DNA from: Salegentibacter salegens
GTDB lineage: Bacteria; Bacteroidota; Bacteroidia; Flavobacteriales; Flavobacteriaceae
Length of the DNA stretch: 64,000 nucleotides
Direction: 5' to 3'
Assembly: GCF_900142975.1 (NCBI RefSeq)
Contig: NZ_LT670848.1
Coordinates: forward strand, 2,418,001 to 2,482,000
Below, piece after piece: positions 1 to 8,500 of the stretch (positions within the stretch are counted from its first letter, which is position 1; each line of letters opens with the position of its first letter). The notes beneath the pieces are model-generated. The model did not search any database. It saw nothing but the letters and a program-made list of their open reading frames with translations, and was not told the origin of the DNA. The position numbers and the translations under genes are program-made.

Positions 1-1
1 A

Positions 2-133
2 ACCTTTCATGAGAACCTGGATTCCCGTGGAATTGGACTTTTTATTACTAAAAATCAAGTGGAAACACTTGGAGGTTCAATTTCGGTAACCAGCACTGTA
101 GATGTAGGCACTACATTTAAAATTAAATTTTAA
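2..133 (+). CDS. C-terminal end of a sensor histidine kinase (partial)
   Basis: Only the last 43 residues are in the window; the start lies upstream. They contain the end of a HATPase_c (GHKL) ATP-binding domain: an SRGIGLFITK box followed by VETLGGSISV and a closing GTTFKIKF strand. This is the normal C-terminus of a histidine kinase that phosphorylates itself from ATP. There is no receiver domain after it, but a separate CheY-like gene begins 21 bases downstream on the same strand, which suggests a kinase/regulator pair. The sensory part cannot be seen, so the signal is unknown. Confidence 0.85.
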   Translation, partial: TFHENLDSRGIGLFITKNQVETLGGSISVTSTVDVGTTFKIKF

Positions 134-153
134 AAAACAAAACACTAATTCTC

Positions 154-576
154 ATGGGGCAAAAAGTAGAATTGGCGTGTATTATTGACGATGACAAAAT
201 ATACGTGAACCTGGTTAAGAAGATTATTGAAATTAAAAAACTTTCTAACAATCTTCTCATTTTTAAAAACGGTATGGAAGCCTTAGATCATTTTAAATTG
301 ATCCTGGAAAATGCTTCCGAAGAAAAACTTCCAGACATTATCTTTCTTGATATTAATATGCCGGTTATGGATGGCTGGGAATTTCTAAATGAATTTATTA
401 AGATAAAGAATAACTTCGAAAAGAAAATCACGCTTTACGTGGTGAGTTCCTCTATAGATCCACGAGATCTGGAACGCGCAAAATCTTTTAATTTGGTTAC
501 CGATTACCTAATTAAACCAATAGAATTGAAGAAATTTGAAAAGATTTTTGACCGGAACGGTCATGCAGCCGCTTAA
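154..576 (+). CDS. Single-domain response regulator (CheY-like receiver)
   Basis: A 140-residue protein made only of a receiver domain. The acidic pocket is seen as IIDDD at residues 11-14, the phosphoacceptor is Asp66 in FLDINMPVMDGW, and the conserved lysine is Lys121 in YLIKPIE. There is no DNA-binding output domain, so it probably works by protein contact or phosphorelay. It follows a histidine kinase end with a 20-base gap and is probably co-transcribed with it. Its last four bases overlap the stop of the convergent lspA gene. The partner kinase is inferred from position only. Confidence 0.93.
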   Translation: MGQKVELACIIDDDKIYVNLVKKIIEIKKLSNNLLIFKNGMEALDHFKLILENASEEKLPDIIFLDINMPVMDGWEFLNEFIKIKNNFEKKITLYVVSSSIDPRDLERAKSFNLVTDYLIKPIELKKFEKIFDRNGHAAA

Positions 577-1196
577 TTATTTTCTTTAGTGTTTTCCTCT
601 TCTTTGGGGAAAGCACGCTTATTAAAAAGCAGCAGTAAAATCACACCCGCGCTAATTGCGGTATCGGCTATATTGAAGACCGGTTCAAAGAATGTGAAAT
701 AATTACCACCCCAGAAAGGAATCCATTCGGGTAAATTGCCCTGCCATAGCGGGAAGTAAAGCATATCTACCACCTTACCGTGAAATAAGGTGCCGTAGCC
801 GCCGTGTGCCGGCATGAACTCAGCTATTTGACCATAACTATCGTTAAATACAATTCCGTAGAAAACAGAGTCTATAATATTTCCAAAAGCACCTGCGAAA
901 ATTAAGGCTATCGCGGTTATTAAAATCCTGGAACCATTTTTTCTAACCGAATCCCATAACCAGTAGCCAATACCAACTATTGCTACCAATCTAAAGAGCG
1001 TAAGAAAAAGTTTTCCATATTCGCCAGGGATCTTGGTTCCCCAGGCCATGCCTTCATTCTCTACAAATAAAATCCTGAACCAATCAAAAACCGGTACTTC
1101 CTCGCCAAGCGAAAAATTTGTTTTGATATAAAATTTTGAAATTTGGTCTATTAAAAGTACCAAAACGATTATAACACTCGCTTTTTTTAAGGACAT
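573..1196 (-). CDS. lspA: Lipoprotein signal peptidase (signal peptidase II)
   Basis: A 207-residue inner-membrane aspartyl protease that cleaves prolipoproteins before the lipid-modified Cys. Hydrophobic segments lie near residues 7-24, 65-83, 90-108 and 178-195. The two catalytic aspartates sit in the family boxes GNIIDSVFYG and FNIADTAISAG. The loop between them is longer than in proteobacterial LspA, as is common in Bacteroidota. It lies downstream of ileS and the dksA-like gene on the same strand, the usual order in this group, but a hairpin separates it from dksA. Several lipoproteins in the window are possible substrates. Confidence 0.97.
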   Translation of the reverse strand: MSLKKASVIIVLVLLIDQISKFYIKTNFSLGEEVPVFDWFRILFVENEGMAWGTKIPGEYGKLFLTLFRLVAIVGIGYWLWDSVRKNGSRILITAIALIFAGAFGNIIDSVFYGIVFNDSYGQIAEFMPAHGGYGTLFHGKVVDMLYFPLWQGNLPEWIPFWGGNYFTFFEPVFNIADTAISAGVILLLLFNKRAFPKEEENTKENN

Positions 1197-1295
1197 GAAC
1201 TCTGTGGAATTTAAGAACGCCGCTAAAATACTAATATTATTTAGTTTTTACGCGGCTAAAAATCAGCTTATCGTAAGCAAATTCATTAATTATTC

Positions 1296-1335
1296 AAATA
1301 AAAACGCCCCAAAGCATAAGCAAAGGGACGCTGTA
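1296..1335 (-). terminator. Hairpin after the dksA-like gene
   Basis: On the minus strand GCGTCCC (1331-1325) pairs with GGGGCGT (1310-1304), with two G-U pairs, followed by a T run (TTTTTATTTG). It fits an intrinsic terminator or attenuator between the ileS/dksA pair and lspA. Confidence 0.55.
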
Positions 1336-1356
1336 TACATAAAATCCAGAAAGCTA

Positions 1357-1740
1357 TTATTTCTGCATATTTTTAGCTTCAATACTTAAGGTAGCGTGCG
1401 GTACCAGTTTTAAACGCTCTTTAGCGATTAATTTCCCGGTTACACGGCATATTCCGTAGGTTTTATTCTCAATACGGTTTAATGCATTTTTGAGGTCACG
1501 AATAAATTTTTCCTGCCTAATAGCCAATTGAGAGTTCGCTTCCTTACTCATCGTTTCACTACCTTCTTCAAAAGCCTTAAATGTGGGTGCGGTATCGTCT
1601 GTACCGTTGTTTCCATCATTTTTATAAGCATTCTGGTAAATTTCCAATTGCTCCTGCGCCTTCGCGATTTTGCCTTTAATCAGGGCCTTAAACTCAGCTA
1701 ATTCGGCATCGCTATACCGTTCTTTTACTTCAGTTGCCAT
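1357..1740 (-). CDS. DksA/TraR-family protein, zinc-finger ligands degenerate
   Basis: A 127-residue protein with a long helical N-terminal half (residues 1-80) and a C-terminal TraR/DksA-type segment, YGICRVTGKLIAKERL. DksA proteins bind the RNA polymerase secondary channel and modulate initiation with ppGpp. Here only one Cys of the usual four-Cys zinc site remains (CRVT instead of CxxC), so a metal-free fold is expected; homologues in this phylum are generally like this. I start at the ATG at 1740, because the longer frame runs into the end of ileS and its extra residues are just that gene read in another frame. The gap to ileS is 4 bases, so the two are one transcript. Confidence 0.88.
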   Translation of the reverse strand: MATEVKERYSDAELAEFKALIKGKIAKAQEQLEIYQNAYKNDGNNGTDDTAPTFKAFEEGSETMSKEANSQLAIRQEKFIRDLKNALNRIENKTYGICRVTGKLIAKERLKLVPHATLSIEAKNMQK

Positions 1741-1744
1741 AATT

Positions 1745-4700
1745 CTAATGTTTTTTAATAAACATTTTGGTGGTAATATCGTCAAAAGCCACCTCGGCTC
1801 CTTCAGTAACCACCTCCGCAAATTCGAGACTTGCAGTTAATGTTTCATTCTTAATATAGGTTATATTTTGGTTAACGGCATCCTCGACAATACCGTCTCT
1901 TTGTAGGGTCACTTCAATAGTATCGGTAACTTCAAAGCCAGAATCTTTTCTCATATTCTGTATTCTGTTTACCAATTCCCTGGCAATTCCTTCTTTTTTC
2001 AATTCTTCAGAGATACTAACGTCTAAAGCTACGGTAATATTACCACTACTTGCCACTAACCAGCCTTCAATATCCTGGGAAGTAATTTCTACTTCTTCAG
2101 CAGCTAATTTAATCATTTCTCCGTTAAGGTTTATCGCAATATTGCCATCCTGCTCTATCATTTTAATATCTTCGGAAGTCAATTTATTTATCTCATTGAC
2201 TACCAGCTTCATATCCTTTCCAAATCTTGGGCCAAGAACCTTAAAATTTGGTTTTATTTGCTTAACCAGCAATCCTGAAGCATCATCTATAAGCTGAAGT
2301 TCTTTTACATTTACTTCAGACTTTATCAAGTCTTCAACCGCCTGAATTTCTTCACGTTGCTGTTCGTCAAGCACCGGAATCATTACTCTTTGCAGCGGTT
2401 GTCTTACCTTTATCATTTCTTTCTTTCTAAGCGATAATACCAATGAAGAAATGGTTTGAGCTTTCTCCATTTTTCGCTCTAAAGATTTATCAACAAACTT
2501 ATCATCATACTTTGAAAATTCAGCCAAATGTACCGATTCAAAGTTTTCTTTTTGTGTACTCTTGTTTAAGTCTTTGTAAAGCCTGTCCATAAAGAACGGC
2601 GCCACCGGCGCTCCCAGTTTAGCCACTTCAACTAAACAGGTATAAAGGGTTTGATATGCTGAAATTTTATCTTGCTGATAATCGCCTTTCCAGAATCTTC
2701 TTCGGCTTAAACGCACAAACCAGTTACTAAGATTTTCCTGAACAAATTCTGAAATAGCCCGGGTTGCACGGGTTGGTTCATAATCGGCATAGAATTTATC
2801 TACTTTCTCGATTAAAGTATGTAATTCTGAAAGGATCCAGCGATCTATCTCTGGTCTTTCTTCCAACGGAACATCCTCTTCTTTATAGGTGAAATTATCA
2901 ATATTCGCATATAAAGTGAAGAAAGAATACGTGTTGTAAAGTGTCCCGAAAAATTTACGGCGCACCTCAGCTATTCCTTCAATATCAAATTTTAAGTTAT
3001 CCCAGGGATTGGCATTAGAGATCATATACCAACGTGTCGCATCGGGACCAAAAGCAGCCAATGTTTCAAAAGGATCTACCGCGTTCCCAAGACGTTTGGA
3101 CATTTTTTGTCCGTTTTTGTCTAAAACGAGTCCGTTAGATACAACGTTTTTATAGGCTACGTCATCAAAAATCATCGTAGCAATAGCATGTAGGGTATAA
3201 AACCATCCGCGGGTTTGGTCAACGCCTTCGGCTATGAAATCGGCCTGGCGTTCTCCTTCTTCTACTTTTTCCTTATTTTCAAATGGATAATGCCATTGCG
3301 CATAAGGCATAGAACCAGAATCGAACCAAACATCTATAAGATCGGCTTCGCGTTTCATTGGTTTTCCGGAATCTGAAACAAGCGTAATTTCATCAACCAC
3401 ATTTTTATGAAGATCTACCAGATCGTAGTTTTCTTCACTCATATTTCCGGGCTCAAAACCTTCAAAAATATCTTTATCCATAAAGCCGGCTTTAACCGAC
3501 TTCGCCATTTCTTCTTTCAATTCTGCAATAGAACCAATTAGCTTTTCTTCTTTCCCTTCTTCGGTTCTCCAAATTGGCAACGGAATTCCCCAATAACGAC
3601 TTCTGGATAAATTCCAGTCGTTCGCATTGGCAAGCCAATTTCCAAAACGGCCTTCACCGGTAGATTTTGGTTTCCAGTTAATGCCTTTATTCAATTCGTG
3701 CATGCGCTCTTTGAATTCGGTCACTTTTATGAACCACGAATCCAACGGATAATACAAAATAGGTTTATCGGTTCTCCAGCAATTTGGATAGCTGTGAACA
3801 TATTTTTCTACTTTAAAAGCACGATTTTCTTCTTTCAGTTTAATAGCCAATTCAACGTCTACAGATTTCTCTGGCGCCTGCCCTTCGTCATAATATTCGT
3901 TCTTCACATACTTCCCGGCAAATTCGCCCATTTCTGGTCTAAATTTACCCTGAAGATCTACCAACGGAACAAGGTTTCCATTTTCATCTTTCACCAATAA
4001 TGGCGGAACTTGAGGTGTAGCTTGTTTAGCCACCATCGCATCGTCTGCACCAAAAGTTGGTGAAGTATGCACAATCCCGGTACCGTCTTCTGTAGTCACA
4101 AAATCTCCTGAAATAACGCGGAAAGCATTTTCAGGATTTTCTGCAGGTAATGCATAAGGCAACAACTGTTCAAATTTTATCCCAACAAGATCCTTTCCTG
4201 TGAAAGTTTCCCCGATTAAAAATGGGATCTTTTTATCGCCTTCATTATAAGCTTTAAGTTCCTCTTCGGTTTCAACTTCTGTAAATTTTTTATCGAATTG
4301 AGCCTTAGCCAGTGCCTTCGCAACCAAAATAGTGATTGGCTTAAAAGTGTACTGATTATAAGTTTTTACTGAAACATATTCAATTTTTGGCCCTACAGTT
4401 AATGCGGTGTTAGAAGGTAAGGTCCATGGCGTGGTGGTCCAGGCGATTAAAAAGGCCCCTTCCAGGCCCTTTTCAACCGAAGCCGCTGAAGCATCAGTAA
4501 TTTTAAACATGGCCGTAACTGTGGTATCGGTAACATCCTGGTAAGTTCCAGGTTGGTTAAGTTCGTGAGAACTTAGTCCCGTCCCTGCTTTTGGCGAATA
4601 CGGCTGGATGGTGTAGCCCTTATAAATAAGGCCTTTTTTATAAATTTCAGAAAGCAGCCACCAAACTGTTTCCATATATTTTGATTTATAGGTAACGTAT

Positions 4701-5146
4701 GGATCTTCCATATCTACCCAATAGCCTATTTTTTCGGTAAGGTCGTTCCACACATCGGTGTAACGCATTACCGCATTTTTACAGGCTTCGTTATATTTTT
4801 CTACGGAAATTTTGGTCCCAATATCTTCTTTGGTAATCCCCAGCTCTTTTTCAACTCCAAGTTCTACCGGCAGCCCGTGTGTATCCCAACCGGCCTTACG
4901 TTTTACCTGGTATCCTTTCTGGGTTTTATAACGACAAAAAATATCTTTAATGGCTCGCGCCATCACGTGGTGAATTCCTGGAAGCCCGTTCGCAGAAGGT
5001 GGCCCTTCAAAAAACACAAACGGTTCTTTGCCTTCCCGTGTAGAAACGCTTTTTTCAAAAATATCGTTCTCCTTCCAGTAACTTAAGATTTCTTCAGCTA
5101 CTTTTGGTAAGTCAAGTCCTTTATATTCAGGGAACTTATTGCTCAT
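1745..5146 (-). CDS. ileS: Isoleucyl-tRNA synthetase
   Basis: A 1133-residue class Ia aminoacyl-tRNA synthetase that charges tRNA-Ile. The N-terminus has the HIGH-type signature region GPPSANGLPGIHH (near residue 50). The CP1 editing domain is marked by WTTTPWTLPSNTAL and by GTGIVHTSPTFGADD. The activation loop KMSKR occurs as GQKMSKRLGN. An anticodon-binding domain follows, and the extended C-terminus is like the eukaryotic-type IleRS found in many Bacteroidota. It is first in a run with the dksA-like gene. Full length and no defect seen. Confidence 0.98.
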   Translation of the reverse strand: MSNKFPEYKGLDLPKVAEEILSYWKENDIFEKSVSTREGKEPFVFFEGPPSANGLPGIHHVMARAIKDIFCRYKTQKGYQVKRKAGWDTHGLPVELGVEKELGITKEDIGTKISVEKYNEACKNAVMRYTDVWNDLTEKIGYWVDMEDPYVTYKSKYMETVWWLLSEIYKKGLIYKGYTIQPYSPKAGTGLSSHELNQPGTYQDVTDTTVTAMFKITDASAASVEKGLEGAFLIAWTTTPWTLPSNTALTVGPKIEYVSVKTYNQYTFKPITILVAKALAKAQFDKKFTEVETEEELKAYNEGDKKIPFLIGETFTGKDLVGIKFEQLLPYALPAENPENAFRVISGDFVTTEDGTGIVHTSPTFGADDAMVAKQATPQVPPLLVKDENGNLVPLVDLQGKFRPEMGEFAGKYVKNEYYDEGQAPEKSVDVELAIKLKEENRAFKVEKYVHSYPNCWRTDKPILYYPLDSWFIKVTEFKERMHELNKGINWKPKSTGEGRFGNWLANANDWNLSRSRYWGIPLPIWRTEEGKEEKLIGSIAELKEEMAKSVKAGFMDKDIFEGFEPGNMSEENYDLVDLHKNVVDEITLVSDSGKPMKREADLIDVWFDSGSMPYAQWHYPFENKEKVEEGERQADFIAEGVDQTRGWFYTLHAIATMIFDDVAYKNVVSNGLVLDKNGQKMSKRLGNAVDPFETLAAFGPDATRWYMISNANPWDNLKFDIEGIAEVRRKFFGTLYNTYSFFTLYANIDNFTYKEEDVPLEERPEIDRWILSELHTLIEKVDKFYADYEPTRATRAISEFVQENLSNWFVRLSRRRFWKGDYQQDKISAYQTLYTCLVEVAKLGAPVAPFFMDRLYKDLNKSTQKENFESVHLAEFSKYDDKFVDKSLERKMEKAQTISSLVLSLRKKEMIKVRQPLQRVMIPVLDEQQREEIQAVEDLIKSEVNVKELQLIDDASGLLVKQIKPNFKVLGPRFGKDMKLVVNEINKLTSEDIKMIEQDGNIAINLNGEMIKLAAEEVEITSQDIEGWLVASSGNITVALDVSISEELKKEGIARELVNRIQNMRKDSGFEVTDTIEVTLQRDGIVEDAVNQNITYIKNETLTASLEFAEVVTEGAEVAFDDITTKMFIKKH

Positions 5147-5248
5147 TTTTTCAAAATTTCCAATGAGTCGCGAAAATAATCAATTTTAAGAAAAGAGCGG
5201 GTTAGAAAAACGGAAAAAGCTAACCCAAAAGAAAACTAATCAGTATAA

Positions 5249-5281
5249 AAACCTCACAGGTTTTGAAAACCTGTGAGGTTT
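5249..5281. repeat. 33-bp near-perfect palindrome
   Basis: AAACCTCACAGGTTTT (5249-5264) is followed by one G and its exact reverse complement (5266-5281). It lies between the start of ileS and the end of the TonB receptor gene, 10 bases past the receptor stop. It can act as a hairpin terminator for the receptor gene, but its symmetry without a clear T tract also fits a dispersed palindromic repeat. Confidence 0.85.
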
Positions 5282-5291
5282 AGAGTTCTTT

Positions 5292-7697
5292 TTAAAAACT
5301 ATACCTCAGTGCTAAAATTAAATTTCTACCTGCAGCAGCAATTCCAGAAGAATAAGTTCGGTAACGCTGGTCGGTAATATTTTCTAAGGAAGCGGTTGCC
5401 AGCAAGTTTTTACTAAACTCGTATTGGCCGGTTAAATTTAGGCTATACCAGGAAGGCGAATAAGGATTCCCGTTGTCATCTATGGCGTATAAATAGGCTT
5501 TGCCCTGTTCTGAGGGAGCTAGATCTTCATAATCGAATTGCCCATTATATTCAGCAAAAAGGTCGAATTTCAATCTTTTTTTGTGCCATATTAAATGTGT
5601 ATTTCCAAATATGGGAGCTGCGTGGCGTAATGCCGCGGTAGAACCATCTTCCTGCTCTTCTTTTCCTTCAGTAATACTTATTTGGGAACTGAATCTTAGC
5701 GCGACCGATAAATCAATTTCTATCCCACTCTCAAAACCATAAACGTGCGCTTTCGCTGTGTTCTGAATCGCCTGCACCCGGCTTGGTTCTCCCTGGTAAT
5801 CTATTTCGGTTTCTCCATTTAAGTTGAAATCCCTGCGCACCATAGCATCATTTAAATAAGTATAAAATGCGGTCGCGATAAAACTAATATTTTCGGCAGG
5901 CTTCCAGTCAAAACCAAGTTCACTACTGTAGGCATATTCAGGTTTTAAGTCTGGATTTGGGACAACAACGGCACCAGGTTCAGAATCGAAAATTTTTCCC
6001 ACATCATCTATATTTGGCGCCCTAAAAGCTGTAGAAAGATTTAATCGCCAACCAATAAACCTATTTTGCTGCCAGTTAATTCCCGCGCTCCCCGTTAAAG
6101 CTCCGGTATTAATATTGGCTTTCTGAAATGGAAAATCATATAAATTCTCATCAAAATCAGCATCTACCAAAATATGATTATACCGAAGTCCAGATTGAAA
6201 AGAAAGATCTTCCTGAATTTTCCATTGATAAGTTGTATACGCCGCAATTGATTGCCAGGTAGAACCATCTGGATATCGTGAAGCAGTGATGTTCTCTTCT
6301 TCGGTTAAAATATTTTCTGTAAATCCTGTAGAATTCACCTTATTAAAAACATATTCGGCTCCATAAAATAAACGGCTCTTCTCAAAAGTCTTTTCAAAAT
6401 CAAAATTAACCGAATACGCATCTACATTTTCTTTGGTGTTGTATAACCAATCCTCGCCAAAATCACGATTATGACGGCTTTCTTCAAAAAATTGATAAGC
6501 AGCTGTCATTTGGGCTTTATCATACAATGCTCCGTCTCCCTTTTTATTGATCTTAAAATTCCCCATAAACCATTCTTGAGGACCATAATACCATTCTGCC
6601 GAACGCAAATTACCATCACGCTTTCGGTAAAGACGGTCAAATCTTGGAAAATCTGATGTTGTAGAATAGATAAGACCTAAATTTAGATCCCAATCTTTGT
6701 GAGGCATAAATTTTACTTTCTGCAGTAAATTAACCTGTTGATATCCAGTTGGTTTTTGCATCTGTGGGTTATCATTTGGAACTATTACATCTTCCCCATT
6801 TCTTCGCACGGCATATTCGTTTCGCAAATATTCATCGGGGCCATGAGATCCCATTCTCAAATCATCGAAATCTGAAAAGCTAACACTGCTTAAAAACGCC
6901 CAATTTTCCAATCCAATGTTCACATCGGCATGAACAGTTTTTTCGTTATTGGCAGAAGCGTAACGAGAATATGCGCTCCCTGAAACCGCGGCTTTTTCAC
7001 CAAAAGAAAACTTCGGTTTTAAAGAATAAAAGTTCATCACACCGCCAATGGCATCACTTCCATAAACTACCGAGCCCGGCCCCAGGATTACTTCGGTCTT
7101 TTCTACCGCAAGTGGATCTATAGAAATTATATTTTGAAGATTTCCGCTTCTAAAAATGGCAGTATTCATTCGTACTCCATCCACGGTAATTAAAAGCCTG
7201 TTGGTTGAAAAACCACGAATCATAGGACTCCCGCCGCCTAGTTGACTTTTCTGAATAAAAACCTGTCCGCTGCTTTCTAAAAGATCGGCTGAAGTTTGCG
7301 GACTGGCCATAATAATATCATTTGCTGAAAAACTGACTATCTTCTGCGGAATTTCATCTTTATTCATTTCAAATTTCGCCACCGAAAGTACTACCTGCTC
7401 CAACTCATTATCATTGCTTTTTAGATAGACCTTATTTTGGTTTTGAATAACCTGGGATTTCTTGAGACTTCTATTAGAATAATTTACGTGCGAAAAATGT
7501 ATAATTTCATCGCGGTTAAATGCTGAAATATCGGCTTTACCACTAAAATTAGTAAGTGCACTTTTGGTCTTTGATTCATTGTAAATGGCCACGCTGGCAA
7601 GAGGTTCCTGGTTATCTTCATCCAAAACCTGTATCTGCTGGGCGTAGATACTATTAACCATAAAAAAAAGGAGAATTACTCCTGTTAGACTTCGCAT
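5292..7697 (-). CDS. TonB-dependent outer-membrane receptor
   Basis: An 801-residue outer-membrane active transporter. Residues 1-19 are a signal peptide ending in YAQ. Residues 20-105 form a carboxypeptidase-regulatory-like (CarboxypepD_reg) domain, next comes a plug with the typical GGGSPMIRGFSTNRLLITVDG and GPGSVVYGSDAIGGV segments, and the rest is a beta-barrel with NPDLKPEYA and a C-terminal Phe (ALRYSF). The pattern resembles haem/haemoglobin-type receptors more than SusC, but the substrate cannot be decided from sequence. There is no SusD partner. Its ATG directly abuts the recO stop codon with no spacer, so the two are probably co-transcribed, recO first. Confidence 0.93.
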   Translation of the reverse strand: MRSLTGVILLFFMVNSIYAQQIQVLDEDNQEPLASVAIYNESKTKSALTNFSGKADISAFNRDEIIHFSHVNYSNRSLKKSQVIQNQNKVYLKSNDNELEQVVLSVAKFEMNKDEIPQKIVSFSANDIIMASPQTSADLLESSGQVFIQKSQLGGGSPMIRGFSTNRLLITVDGVRMNTAIFRSGNLQNIISIDPLAVEKTEVILGPGSVVYGSDAIGGVMNFYSLKPKFSFGEKAAVSGSAYSRYASANNEKTVHADVNIGLENWAFLSSVSFSDFDDLRMGSHGPDEYLRNEYAVRRNGEDVIVPNDNPQMQKPTGYQQVNLLQKVKFMPHKDWDLNLGLIYSTTSDFPRFDRLYRKRDGNLRSAEWYYGPQEWFMGNFKINKKGDGALYDKAQMTAAYQFFEESRHNRDFGEDWLYNTKENVDAYSVNFDFEKTFEKSRLFYGAEYVFNKVNSTGFTENILTEEENITASRYPDGSTWQSIAAYTTYQWKIQEDLSFQSGLRYNHILVDADFDENLYDFPFQKANINTGALTGSAGINWQQNRFIGWRLNLSTAFRAPNIDDVGKIFDSEPGAVVVPNPDLKPEYAYSSELGFDWKPAENISFIATAFYTYLNDAMVRRDFNLNGETEIDYQGEPSRVQAIQNTAKAHVYGFESGIEIDLSVALRFSSQISITEGKEEQEDGSTAALRHAAPIFGNTHLIWHKKRLKFDLFAEYNGQFDYEDLAPSEQGKAYLYAIDDNGNPYSPSWYSLNLTGQYEFSKNLLATASLENITDQRYRTYSSGIAAAGRNLILALRYSF

Positions 7698-8417
7698 TTA
7701 GCTAAAGATTTCGTTAAGCACAGCAAGCGATTTTGGTTTCTTAAAACCTTCAATATGCAGCTCATAATATAAAAGTAGCATACTTAGAAAATTCGACCGA
7801 CTTTGCTGATTTAGTTTTACCATATTCAGGGCATCAAAATTTATGCCTAATAACTGGCGTAAAACCGCAACATTTTGGCCTTCTATACAGTAATTATTGA
7901 TGCTATTTATTTCAAAAACCCCATCTAAAAGGTTAAAGTAAGTGAGTTCTTTAGAAGAAGCATCGGGGTAAAAACCAAGATAACGGGTTAAATTTAGCAG
8001 AAATAAAAGATGAAAATTAGCGATTTTATCGTGCAGATCCAGCCACATCAGTGAATTTTCAAGATAATTAAACAACTGCGGATTAGTTTCTTCTTCCCGA
8101 ATGGCATTTTTTAAAACTTCAGCCAAAAACATAAGCATCGCGCCTTTCACCATATTGGTATGTAGGCTGGTATAAGTATGCAGCACCTTAGCATCTTTAA
8201 GATACTCCATTTTCCCCTGGTTGCGATGATTCGCCACGATCTCTAACTGGGTAAGCAACTGGAACTGCGAAGCTTTAAATTTTCCTTTTTTAGATTTCAG
8301 CACTCCTTTAAGCATATAGGTTTTTAAGCCATCGCTATAGGTATAGGCTTTCACGATCAAATCGGCCTCGCCGTATTTTAAAGCACTAATTACAATGGCC
8401 GGAGTGGTAACAAGCAT
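7698..8417 (-). CDS. recO: DNA repair protein RecO
   Basis: A 239-residue mediator of RecA loading in the RecFOR pathway. The N-terminal OB-fold begins TTPAIVISALKYGEADLIVKAY (split by a typical KTYMLKGV turn), followed by the all-helical C-terminal domain with NLTRYLGFYPD. The zinc-binding cysteines found in some RecO proteins are absent. The start codon at 8417 gives the usual family N-terminus. It is upstream of, and immediately adjacent to, the TonB receptor gene, a link seen by position only. Confidence 0.93.
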   Translation of the reverse strand: MLVTTPAIVISALKYGEADLIVKAYTYSDGLKTYMLKGVLKSKKGKFKASQFQLLTQLEIVANHRNQGKMEYLKDAKVLHTYTSLHTNMVKGAMLMFLAEVLKNAIREEETNPQLFNYLENSLMWLDLHDKIANFHLLFLLNLTRYLGFYPDASSKELTYFNLLDGVFEINSINNYCIEGQNVAVLRQLLGINFDALNMVKLNQQSRSNFLSMLLLYYELHIEGFKKPKSLAVLNEIFS

Positions 8418-8445
8418 TTTTTAGAAAATTATTTCTTCCGAAGAT

Positions 8446-8478
8446 AATTAAAAAAGGCCGCTAAAAAAGCGACCTTAA
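8446..8478 (-). terminator. Intrinsic terminator of gdhA
   Basis: On the minus strand AAGGTCGCT and AGCGGCCTT (8476-8454) form a 9-bp stem with one G-U pair around a T-rich loop, followed by a run of T and TTAATT. It lies 23 bases beyond the gdhA stop. Confidence 0.85.
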
Positions 8479-8500
8479 TTTTATCAATAAATAGCATAAA

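Noticed and set aside
1195-1389. 64-codon open frame between lspA and the dksA-like gene
   Set aside because: It runs through a terminator-like hairpin and into dksA antisense; low-complexity, no support.
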